Source of the DNA: Bacteroides sp.
GTDB taxonomy: Bacteria > Bacteroidota > Bacteroidia > Bacteroidales > Bacteroidaceae
Length of the DNA stretch: 55,159 nucleotides
Reading direction: 5' to 3'
NCBI GenBank assembly: GCA_015060705.1
Contig: SUXY01000012.1
Coordinates: forward strand, 1-55,159
Both the position numbers and the translations under genes were made by a program. Positions 45,557-53,310 of this stretch are shown one piece after another. Under the pieces are notes generated by a model. It saw only the letters and a list, made by a program, of their open reading frames with translations, was not told the DNA's origin and made no database searches. Within the stretch, counting starts at the first letter, position 1. Each line of letters starts with the position of its first letter.

Positions 45557-47584
45557 TTATTTTAAGAATTGAACGAGTTTCCCCAACAGAGGATAAACAA
45601 ATTCAGCTTTGGCTGGCATATCATCCTTTTCAAGAATAATCAAAATGGTATATTGTGGATCTTCTGATGGGAAATACCCACAAAATTCCATCCTGTATTT
45701 CATGATATCCCAATCGACAATATTCGATTCTGCCAATGAAAATCGCCCTGCCATATCAACATCAACCATATCACAGTTGTTATAGCGTAATGCAACTGAA
45801 TCAAAATTATCTTTCAATATATTTTGTACTGTTTCAATCGCTAAAACTGAAGCCATCTTCCGTACAATGATTTTACCCTTGTTTACATCCAATATAGGAG
45901 TAAGCATGATTCCATTATTTGCTATACCATTATAGAATGCAAGCAATTGAATTGGTGACACCATTGCTGATTTGGCAGAAAAGCCATGAAGATAATTAAT
46001 CGAATCACCAGAAACTTTATCACTCATTGTATGAAGTTTCTCATTATAATCGGTTAAGGTCGGAATAGTAATCGGCAAACCATATCCTATAGAGCGGAGT
46101 TGGTTTCTGTACTGTGGTATATCTTTTCCAAACACCATTGCCACATTTTCGTAGAAGGCAGAAAGAGTATCGGATAAAAAAGATTCATATACCATGCCTT
46201 TTATTTTATCTGAAAGTTTTTTCTTGTCAAGAACATTCATTAGAGCAGCTGTAGAATAGAGTTCGGACAAGGACGGTTCATTAAAGAAATTCACATAATA
46301 ACCATCTTTAGAGCGTCTGTAATCCCATCCTGTCATTATTTTGATCTCACCGGTTTTGGTTTCCATTACCATGACAAGTCCAAGTTTTGCTCCAGTATTT
46401 TGGAGTTCAGATTTAAGCAGTTCTGTCACTTGTGTCTGCAAGTCCATATCTATGGTCGATTCACCTACCCACGACTCCGTATTGACATCATACATAAGCC
46501 ATACACCGTTTTTTCTGACACGAATAAAATCGGAATGATAGTCTTCAATATAGAAAGTATCATATTCAGGTTCCAATATGATGTGATGGCGATCACGTAG
46601 TCCACATCCTTTGTCTGAGATTATGCGAAAGACACCGCTTCTGGAAACACTATTTGTAAATAGGGCTATTCTTGAAGTATGTATCTCATTATAAATGTTG
46701 TAACCGAGTGCCAAGTTAGGTAAAAGCAGACCGGTAAAGAAAGACAGGAACAAAGGTAAATGCCATTCCTTTAATCTTCTGTACAATGAGAATCCCAACC
46801 ATACAATCAGTGCTGAATTAAGACTTAATCCTATTATCCTCAATTCGTTTCTATAGTATTGAATATACCATAGAACAAGGGCTGATACCAATAATAATAT
46901 GTATTCAGTTAACTTAGTTGGATGATCATTCAGGCTGCATGCTACATAATAGGCAAGCAACGGGAGAAATATCACACATAATGCCCATCCGTTCAATGGC
47001 ATGGATGAACCAACCAAAAATGCAATTAATACGAATGAATAATAAACTAGGTATTTCTTCATCTGTTTATCGTTTCTGTATGCACAGACAATATCCCGGA
47101 AGTTGGGTTTTATATTCTCAATGAGCTTACTACCAAAGAGTTTTACAAGATATAGGATTATCGGTAAAATATAATACCATGACAAAGCCACAAACACAAA
47201 CCCTCCACATAAACTTTCCACAAATACATCAGATGTAAATTGGTGATTACCTACATGATAATAAGGTGAATCTGTTACTCCCAATGCTATCAATCCATAT
47301 GAAAACCAATTAGCCATTTTAAACAACACATCATCACTGTAAGTCAAAGACAATACGGACAGACCTGATAACATAGTGAAAAGCAACAATGGCCATCGTA
47401 CAATCTTTTCATTAATTCTCAGCAGAAAATTGATGTTTACTCTTAACAGGACTGGAACAACAGCCATAAACAAGCTAAATACAAAGGGGCGATGGTACAC
47501 CCCAATGTATTTGCATGTGAATAATAATGCTAATCCACAGAGAATCAAATCTGTGACATAAAAAACATTACCTTTCCCTTTCAT
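45557..47584 (-). CDS. polytopic membrane protein fused to WG-like repeat and inactive PBP transpeptidase domain
   Basis: 675 residues. Residues 1-300 hold about eight to nine transmembrane helices. A WG-like segment follows (about 320-370, GLRDRHHIILEPEYDTFYI..VRKNGVWLMYDV). Residues 375-670 match a class B PBP transpeptidase domain (DMDLQTQVTELL, LVMVMETKTGEI, SAMVSPIQLLAFYNGIANNG). All three catalytic motifs are lost: the SxxK position reads PSLSEL (437-442), SxN reads YEN (478-480) and KTG reads RFS (614-616). It is therefore a pseudoenzyme, probably a ligand or peptidoglycan sensor or a scaffold. It follows the WG-repeat gene by 6 bases. Confidence 0.78.
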   Translation of the reverse strand: MKGKGNVFYVTDLILCGLALLFTCKYIGVYHRPFVFSLFMAVVPVLLRVNINFLLRINEKIVRWPLLLFTMLSGLSVLSLTYSDDVLFKMANWFSYGLIALGVTDSPYYHVGNHQFTSDVFVESLCGGFVFVALSWYYILPIILYLVKLFGSKLIENIKPNFRDIVCAYRNDKQMKKYLVYYSFVLIAFLVGSSMPLNGWALCVIFLPLLAYYVACSLNDHPTKLTEYILLLVSALVLWYIQYYRNELRIIGLSLNSALIVWLGFSLYRRLKEWHLPLFLSFFTGLLLPNLALGYNIYNEIHTSRIALFTNSVSRSGVFRIISDKGCGLRDRHHIILEPEYDTFYIEDYHSDFIRVRKNGVWLMYDVNTESWVGESTIDMDLQTQVTELLKSELQNTGAKLGLVMVMETKTGEIKIMTGWDYRRSKDGYYVNFFNEPSLSELYSTAALMNVLDKKKLSDKIKGMVYESFLSDTLSAFYENVAMVFGKDIPQYRNQLRSIGYGLPITIPTLTDYNEKLHTMSDKVSGDSINYLHGFSAKSAMVSPIQLLAFYNGIANNGIMLTPILDVNKGKIIVRKMASVLAIETVQNILKDNFDSVALRYNNCDMVDVDMAGRFSLAESNIVDWDIMKYRMEFCGYFPSEDPQYTILIILEKDDMPAKAEFVYPLLGKLVQFLK

Positions 47585-47590
47585 AACAAT

Positions 47591-48757
47591 CTATTTTACC
47601 AGTTGACCTTTTCCGTTAATAATGATACCTTGTGGCTGGCAGAGATACAAGTCTTCCGCAATAGCTTCAATAGAAGAGTATTCAGGCGGAGTTATTCGTT
47701 TCCCATCTCTGTCTATCAAACCATAATATTCATTATAATACCCACTGCGCACCATATATTTTTGACATTTAGCCACATCGTATATGACTGAAATTGATGA
47801 ATATTCACCCTCGTTTTCATCATTATCCAGTTCAGTCGTTGCATAATGCATATTTTCTACATTGTCAATTACGAAATCAACCAAAATATTGCCATCAAAG
47901 TCATAACGCTTGGCCGTATGGTCAGGGAAACGGACTTCTATAACGTCATCACAAATGTCTATCTGTGGATTTTCCACATCGTACATCAGCTCCATATTTT
48001 CCGAATACAATCCATATACATCTTCTTTCTTGACTTTCCAGAATTGGTATTCATGAACGATGACATCATATTCAGGTTTCAACACCCAGTTGCCTTGACG
48101 GTCTATCAAGGCAGACTTGCCATCCACGGCGTTTTTCACCACGCAATAGCCGTCATGGAAAGCATATTGTGGATCATCAAAATGAACTTCAAAATCCTTG
48201 TCTATGACAACATCACCAGAATGGTTTATGAATACGAGTTCATTATCCTTTTCTACAGCAGCTAGACCTTCAGAGAACACCCATGCTCTCGTATAGATGG
48301 CAGGAAGTATCACTTCACCTGTAAATCTATTCAAATAACCTCTTTTCCCATTTTTTGCGAATACAGCAAGACTATCCTTATCATCAGACACAACAACCCA
48401 ATCCACCTCTTCAACAACCACCTTTTTCAAATTTTCATCATATACACGTCCTTTATCCTGGTAATACAATTCCTGAAAGTCAATATGATTACTCAGGTGT
48501 TTATTACTATAAACGATTTCAACTGTATGGGGACGTATCCATTCACGGTACACTACTTCGTACATAAAAGCGTAGACAAAAATGACAGTACCAATCAAAA
48601 ACAAAACCGTAAAGCAAGAAACAAATATTCGCCAGATAACCTTACCGAATGTCATATCCTCTTTATAACCAAAAAATTTGGCTATTTTCTGTAAAAACAG
48701 ACAGATTCCCTCGAAAAGGACTGTCAACCATAATTTAAATGAGATTTTCTTATTCAT
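47591..48757 (-). CDS. WG-repeat membrane protein
   Basis: About 388 residues. A short cytoplasmic start is followed by one transmembrane helix near 45-70 (VSCFTVLFLIGTVIFVYAFMY), then an extracytoplasmic series of WG-type beta repeats (AKNGKRGYLNRFTGEVILPAIYTR; SALIDRQGNWVLKPEYDVI; YYGLIDRDGKRITPPEYSSI). WG repeats are protein-binding modules. The ATG at 48757 is preferred to 48772. It is translated just before the pseudo-transpeptidase, which also has a WG-like segment, so the two may interact. Confidence 0.75.
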   Translation of the reverse strand: MNKKISFKLWLTVLFEGICLFLQKIAKFFGYKEDMTFGKVIWRIFVSCFTVLFLIGTVIFVYAFMYEVVYREWIRPHTVEIVYSNKHLSNHIDFQELYYQDKGRVYDENLKKVVVEEVDWVVVSDDKDSLAVFAKNGKRGYLNRFTGEVILPAIYTRAWVFSEGLAAVEKDNELVFINHSGDVVIDKDFEVHFDDPQYAFHDGYCVVKNAVDGKSALIDRQGNWVLKPEYDVIVHEYQFWKVKKEDVYGLYSENMELMYDVENPQIDICDDVIEVRFPDHTAKRYDFDGNILVDFVIDNVENMHYATTELDNDENEGEYSSISVIYDVAKCQKYMVRSGYYNEYYGLIDRDGKRITPPEYSSIEAIAEDLYLCQPQGIIINGKGQLVK

Positions 48758-48818
48758 AATACTAATTTTCAATATTTGTTATATTTTTCAATCGTTCCAT
48801 TAAAAGACATGGTTCATT

Positions 48819-49232
48819 TTAATACTTAATTATATAGCAATTACCATTGAAACTAAACCGACTTTTACCCTGTATGCAAATCCATGTGCTATTGAAGCAT
48901 ATATATTTTACCCCATGACTAAGATATATTAAGTAAGAACCTTTACAATGTCCCGATTCAGTGTATATTGTTACTGTAGAAGAAGTACGGGAATATGTAC
49001 CATCATTTTGCATACTTTGAAAAGTCACATTGTTATATTCTGGATTTGGAACCGTTACTACCACAGCCCCATTACCTCCACAAATTGGGCAATAGATTGG
49101 ACCATAATAAGATGCTATCACTCCATATCCTTGGCATTGTGGACATACCTGTTTAACGTTTACATATTGTTGTGCACAAATATTCAAAATACCTGCATAA
49201 ACCAATGTTACTATACATATAAGCTTCTTCAT
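48819..49232 (-). CDS. small exported protein with DnaJ-type zinc motif
   Basis: 137 residues with a signal peptide (ICIVTLVYAGILNICA). Two CxxCxGxG-like motifs follow (CPQCQGYG and CPICGGNG), the pair that forms half of the DnaJ zinc domain. The rest is a small Ser/Thr-rich beta region. An exported thiol-rich zinc motif is unusual. No function known. It lies between the WG gene and the RyR-domain gene, beyond a terminator. Confidence 0.6.
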   Translation of the reverse strand: MKKLICIVTLVYAGILNICAQQYVNVKQVCPQCQGYGVIASYYGPIYCPICGGNGAVVVTVPNPEYNNVTFQSMQNDGTYSRTSSTVTIYTESGHCKGSYLIYLSHGVKYICFNSTWICIQGKSRFSFNGNCYIIKY

Positions 49233-49323
49233 AATTGTATACCCTTAATTTGTGTCGGGCACAACTTCTAAATAGATTTATGATTTGTTTCTTTATGATT
49301 TTCATTTTCATATATAAGAGAAA

Positions 49324-49363
49324 AGCAAACGCCAAAATCGATTATTAGATTTTGGCGTTTGCT
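49324..49363 (-). terminator. terminator after the RyR-domain gene
   Basis: A 16-bp perfect repeat (AGCAAACGCCAAAATC and its complement) with an 8-base loop is followed on the minus strand by TTTTCTCTTATAT. It splits accessory block 2 into at least two transcripts. Confidence 0.85.
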
Positions 49364-49382
49364 CATTTTATTTAAAAACTTA

Positions 49383-49673
49383 TTACTCTCTGGATATTTT
49401 GAATCCTAATTTGCTTATCAGCTTCAAGGTTCCCAGAGCCGTATCTCGATCATAAGCTTTTTCAACTTCCGGCAATTCTTCATAAGGGATCAAGCAAGGA
49501 TGCTGTTTTAATGCATCACTTCGTTCTTTACCATAAGTCCAACCTTGTTCCATACGGCTTTTCGCCCAAACTTCATGAACATTCTTAGCCATTTGTTCAA
49601 TCAAAACATTCAACTCTTCTGGCAACTGGATATCATTTGTATCCATTGGTTGCGGTACATAATTCTTTTCCAT
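49383..49673 (-). CDS. RyR-domain small protein
   Basis: A 96-residue protein that is essentially one RyR domain (the ryanodine-receptor repeat fold): YVPQPMDTNDIQLPEEL, MAKNVHEVWAKSRMEQGWTYG, HPCLIPYEELPEVEKAYDRDTA. The family is found in bacteria, phages and animal calcium channels. In bacteria it has been linked by genome context to nucleotide-signalling and immune systems. Here it follows the TIR-like membrane protein gene by 109 bases and ends at a strong terminator. Confidence 0.85.
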   Translation of the reverse strand: MEKNYVPQPMDTNDIQLPEELNVLIEQMAKNVHEVWAKSRMEQGWTYGKERSDALKQHPCLIPYEELPEVEKAYDRDTALGTLKLISKLGFKISRE

Positions 49674-49782
49674 TGTTCTCTTTATTTAAGTCTATATTCA
49701 TAGAACAATTATGTAAAAACAATCTATCATCTATTCTGTATCTTATCAACATAATAATATCAAATTTAGTTGAATTTGCGTA

Positions 49783-50901
49783 TCATTGTTTGTAATTTAC
49801 ATAAATGTAGTTAGAATACAAGTAGTCTCCTAATTGTGATTTTGCTCGTACTCTCATACGAAACCTGCAATCCTTATCAGATGAAATACAGAAAAAATAT
49901 CTGTCATCCGTCTCGCCATAGGCGACATTCTGACGAAATTTTTTGAGATTATACTCATTTTTGTTTTTATCAACTTTTATCATGTCTACACCTAAAACAT
50001 TTTCCATTGGGACAAAAGACGATTTCCTCCTCGTCGTATCTGCCACATAATTGTCTACTTCTAATTTACCTTCAACAAATACAATAGTATTCCTGTGCTT
50101 ATTATACAATTTTAATCGGAAGAATGGAGGTGGGGTAGTAATGAGAGTATCTGCATTTATGATTGGAAAAACTGAAATATCAGTTCCTGCCATTATGGAA
50201 TCTTCATATTTGAACACTGATAAAAGGCTGTCTGTAAATATATCTTTTCCTGTCAAAGCATTCACATCCTTATATCTCATCAAATATAGCTGAGCAGTAC
50301 AGCTGTCAATAATAGATTCTTCTTGATGATAACATGTTTTGAACATAGAGATAATTCCACCACATAATAGTAATGATAAAAGTAATGATACTCCAAAACG
50401 GAGGCTCCGACGTCTATCAATAGTTCTTGTTGCAGATTCCAAATCTGCTTTAATTTTAGTAGACAAATCTCTATTGTCAAAGAAATGCTGGAAATATATC
50501 CCCTCTTGATTAAGATACTCTAAAATTTCATCACCCTCATTAATATTCTTGCCATAGATAAAAACAATTGGATGACGAGAATTCTTGGTAGATGCAACAG
50601 CAACATCTATTTCGTGTTTTGTGATATTGCCGATTTCCCCATCAATAATAAATAATGCAATCTGTGCTTCGCGTACGATATATGTATTATAAATATCTTG
50701 ATGCTTTCCAGGGACAACGTTTCTCGTCAGATCCGTAAAATCCTTAGCCACATAAAAGTGTTTGACATATTCGCGGGAATTGAGTTGGCTTACCAAGGGG
50801 TCAATAACGTCATTACGATATCCTTTTAGGAATTCATTTTCTCCATGCAAAAGTTTTACACCACCACCTAGAAATATTTGAATAGTCCTCATACTTACCA
50901 T
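49783..50901 (-). CDS. single-pass protein with TIR/deoxyribosyltransferase-like N-terminal domain
   Basis: 372 residues. The N-terminal 125 residues look like the TIR/nucleoside-deoxyribosyltransferase fold: TIQIFLGGG at the start, a middle helix with AQIALFIIDGEIG, and a conserved Glu E97 in TKHEIDVAVAS where such enzymes carry their catalytic acid. One transmembrane helix follows at about 168-187 (FGVSLLLSLLLCGGIISMF), then an extracytoplasmic beta-rich domain (190-372). The first ATG is 2 bases after the upstream stop; the ATG at 50892 is also possible. NAD or nucleotide cleavage is only a guess. Confidence 0.6.
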   Translation of the reverse strand: MVSMRTIQIFLGGGVKLLHGENEFLKGYRNDVIDPLVSQLNSREYVKHFYVAKDFTDLTRNVVPGKHQDIYNTYIVREAQIALFIIDGEIGNITKHEIDVAVASTKNSRHPIVFIYGKNINEGDEILEYLNQEGIYFQHFFDNRDLSTKIKADLESATRTIDRRRSLRFGVSLLLSLLLCGGIISMFKTCYHQEESIIDSCTAQLYLMRYKDVNALTGKDIFTDSLLSVFKYEDSIMAGTDISVFPIINADTLITTPPPFFRLKLYNKHRNTIVFVEGKLEVDNYVADTTRRKSSFVPMENVLGVDMIKVDKNKNEYNLKKFRQNVAYGETDDRYFFCISSDKDCRFRMRVRAKSQLGDYLYSNYIYVNYKQ

Positions 50902-50903
50902 AC

Positions 50904-52118
50904 TTAGTTTTTGGGGTAATAATGGTGAAAATGGACATCTTTGCTTCTAATCTTCATCTCATTATCGTTATTAATGTCAACATGGAACTTATGTAACGAA
51001 GACCTGTCTGCTTTTAAGGAGAGTCTTATCATTTCTGCACCATAAGGTTCTATAACTGTAGTATATGGAAAGCGAAGCGTGTAATTTTCGCCAGATGATT
51101 TGAGCTTTACGTCGAATTTGTCATTCTCGTATGATAAAGCGCCAAAACCACCTGAAGTTGATAGACTTATTTCTGCTATAAAGTCCACCTTAAAATCGCT
51201 ATCATCAAATTTTATAGACCCATAAAGAGTCGCTGAGCCAACATATTCATCAAAATTGCCCTTTTTTAGTCCAAATGGCTCAAATTTGTTTTGAAAGTAA
51301 CCCAAATGTTTATCATCTTCTGTAATGTATAATTCTACACATTTGCTTGACGCATCATCTGTATCCTCATCATCAGTACTATGTGGATGAAAAGTTTTAA
51401 TACTCTCAATTAGGCCATCATAATCATATCCCATTGATATCATATCTGGGAGTAAATCTATGATAGTATAAGAGCCAAAATATGGTACATGTCGCTTCTT
51501 TTTGTATTGTCCATCAAAGGACTCTCCACTTTTCAAAAGTGAATATGAAAATGTAAAGCCCTTCCAATCAAACCAACTTTCATTAACAAAATAAATACTA
51601 TTGCTTACTTCTTCAGTAGTGCATATATATATTAATGGTGTTGTATCAGGTTTGCTTTCATCAACTTTTATTTTAAGTTCTTTGATACTTAATCGCTCAT
51701 TGGTATTATTGACAACATCTAAATTCATGGTAAGATGCTCAACATTTTCACTATTTTCAAATACGGCGATTTTATCTGCCATAAAGCGGGTTCCTGACAT
51801 GTAATGTTTGTAATAGCGAGAATTTATATCAATATAGATATCTTTATCCGTTTCGTGTGTTACTTCATATTCTGCATCAACTAACTGTCTCATGTCCTCA
51901 TCTTCCGTATGAATCAAATTGATTGCTATTGGTATATCAATAGATTCTTCTGCTATTTCATCCAAGCCATCTGTTCCATTTAAATGTGCCTCCATTTGAT
52001 TATCATCGCTTGAGATATTCTTTTTATAAGAACTTCCACACGAAACGGAAACCATAGATATCACAACAAGACACAACAAGAGCACCATTCCTGATGTAAT
52101 AAAATATGACAATTTCAT
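50904..52118 (-). CDS. lipoprotein-like protein of unknown function
   Basis: 404 residues with a signal region (GMVLLLCLVVISMVSVSC) ending in a Cys27 that could be lipidated, though the lipobox is imperfect. The mature part is acidic and beta-rich (NLIHTEDEDMRQL, FPYTTVIEPYGAEMIRLSLKADRS). I recognise no family. It lies 32 bases after the TIR/FGE gene and directly before the TIR-like gene, so it is part of the same transcript. Confidence 0.6.
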   Translation of the reverse strand: MKLSYFITSGMVLLLCLVVISMVSVSCGSSYKKNISSDDNQMEAHLNGTDGLDEIAEESIDIPIAINLIHTEDEDMRQLVDAEYEVTHETDKDIYIDINSRYYKHYMSGTRFMADKIAVFENSENVEHLTMNLDVVNNTNERLSIKELKIKVDESKPDTTPLIYICTTEEVSNSIYFVNESWFDWKGFTFSYSLLKSGESFDGQYKKKRHVPYFGSYTIIDLLPDMISMGYDYDGLIESIKTFHPHSTDDEDTDDASSKCVELYITEDDKHLGYFQNKFEPFGLKKGNFDEYVGSATLYGSIKFDDSDFKVDFIAEISLSTSGGFGALSYENDKFDVKLKSSGENYTLRFPYTTVIEPYGAEMIRLSLKADRSSLHKFHVDINNDNEMKIRSKDVHFHHYYPKN

Positions 52119-52150
52119 AAAATAATTATTTTTTCATATTATACATTTGA

Positions 52151-53299
52151 TTATTCAACATTATATCTAATAACCACTCTCAATCCCAATCCACTCGTTT
52201 TCTTGGAATGGTCTGAGGCATATCGTCGTGACACACGACAGTTCTTGGCTTCGTGCCACCAACTGCCACCGCGACGGATGAATACATTTCCGCCTGGTAT
52301 TACTTCATTTTCATAGGGATGCGCAGGAGTGGCTGTCCATTCCCACACGTTTCCACACATATCATAGAGCCCTAACTCGTTAGGTTTCTTTTCTCCTACA
52401 GGATGAGTAGTACGACCTGAATTATTGTGATACCAAGCAACTTCATCAATATCATTACTACCTGCATATAGATAGTGACCACTCTTTTGACCACCTCTGG
52501 CCGCATACTCCCACTCCTCTTCAGTTGGCAGCGCAAAAGGGATATTCGTCATTTTCGATAGACGGCGTACAAAATCAACGGCTTCATCATGTGTAAGATG
52601 TTCTGCAGGATGGTTGCCATAATACACGCCCTTATGTTTGAAATGAGATTTATTGTATCCCATTACTCGTTCCCAAACGCATTGCGTTATAAGGTATTTT
52701 GAGATGTAAAAAGTAGGCAGCTTCACATTAAAAGACGGATGTTCGATAGCCTCTGCAAATGGTATTTGTTCTGATGTGGCACCAAGTTCTAAAGAACCGC
52801 CCTCAACCCTTATCATTTCTAATTGAAGATTGCCAATCTCTACACAGACAAGTTCACCTGATATTTCGGGAAAAGAAGTTGTTCCCACTTCATTATATGA
52901 AAAGATAGATTTCAAGTCTGGTATAAGGCCTGTAGAAATAGGATGCCTGCTCATGTATCGTTGATTGATGTCTGACAGCATGAGTTTGTGAACTTCCGAT
53001 AATTCGCAATCATCGATGAAATATGGATAGATAAATCGGGCTTCCTTACATCCAATTGCATAACTGAGTTCCTTCGGAGTTACTTTTGCTTTAACGGTAT
53101 TCTTGCTTCCCAAATAAAGGAATACCTTACAATTCTTGATACCTTTTACCAGCACATCCCAAAAGTCAGGATTCTCGATTGATATATTGTCAAAGAAACA
53201 TGAGATTCCTGCATCAGTAAGAGCCTTATAAATGCTTTCTGCAACAACATAGTCAATGTGACTATAACTTATAAATATGTCGTAATCGTAGTCCATCAT
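52151..53299 (-). CDS. TIR domain fused to formylglycine-generating-enzyme-like domain
   Basis: 382 residues. Residues 5-130 are a TIR domain (YDIFISYSHIDY, CFFDNISI, KVFLYLGSKNT, with E77 in TPKELSYAIG as the candidate NADase Glu). Residues 155-380 are an FGE-sulfatase/C-type-lectin-like domain (MIRVEGGSLELG, PTEEEWEYAARGG, LYDMCGNVWEWT, RRGGSWW, NCRVSRRYASDHS). Only one Cys is present where true FGE uses two, so oxidase activity is unlikely and a binding role is more plausible. TIR domains in bacteria often cleave NAD in defence. The gene starts 11 bases after the TIR/GTPase gene. Confidence 0.85.
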   Translation of the reverse strand: MMDYDYDIFISYSHIDYVVAESIYKALTDAGISCFFDNISIENPDFWDVLVKGIKNCKVFLYLGSKNTVKAKVTPKELSYAIGCKEARFIYPYFIDDCELSEVHKLMLSDINQRYMSRHPISTGLIPDLKSIFSYNEVGTTSFPEISGELVCVEIGNLQLEMIRVEGGSLELGATSEQIPFAEAIEHPSFNVKLPTFYISKYLITQCVWERVMGYNKSHFKHKGVYYGNHPAEHLTHDEAVDFVRRLSKMTNIPFALPTEEEWEYAARGGQKSGHYLYAGSNDIDEVAWYHNNSGRTTHPVGEKKPNELGLYDMCGNVWEWTATPAHPYENEVIPGGNVFIRRGGSWWHEAKNCRVSRRYASDHSKKTSGLGLRVVIRYNVE

Positions 53300-53310
53300 T
53301 TAATTTATTG

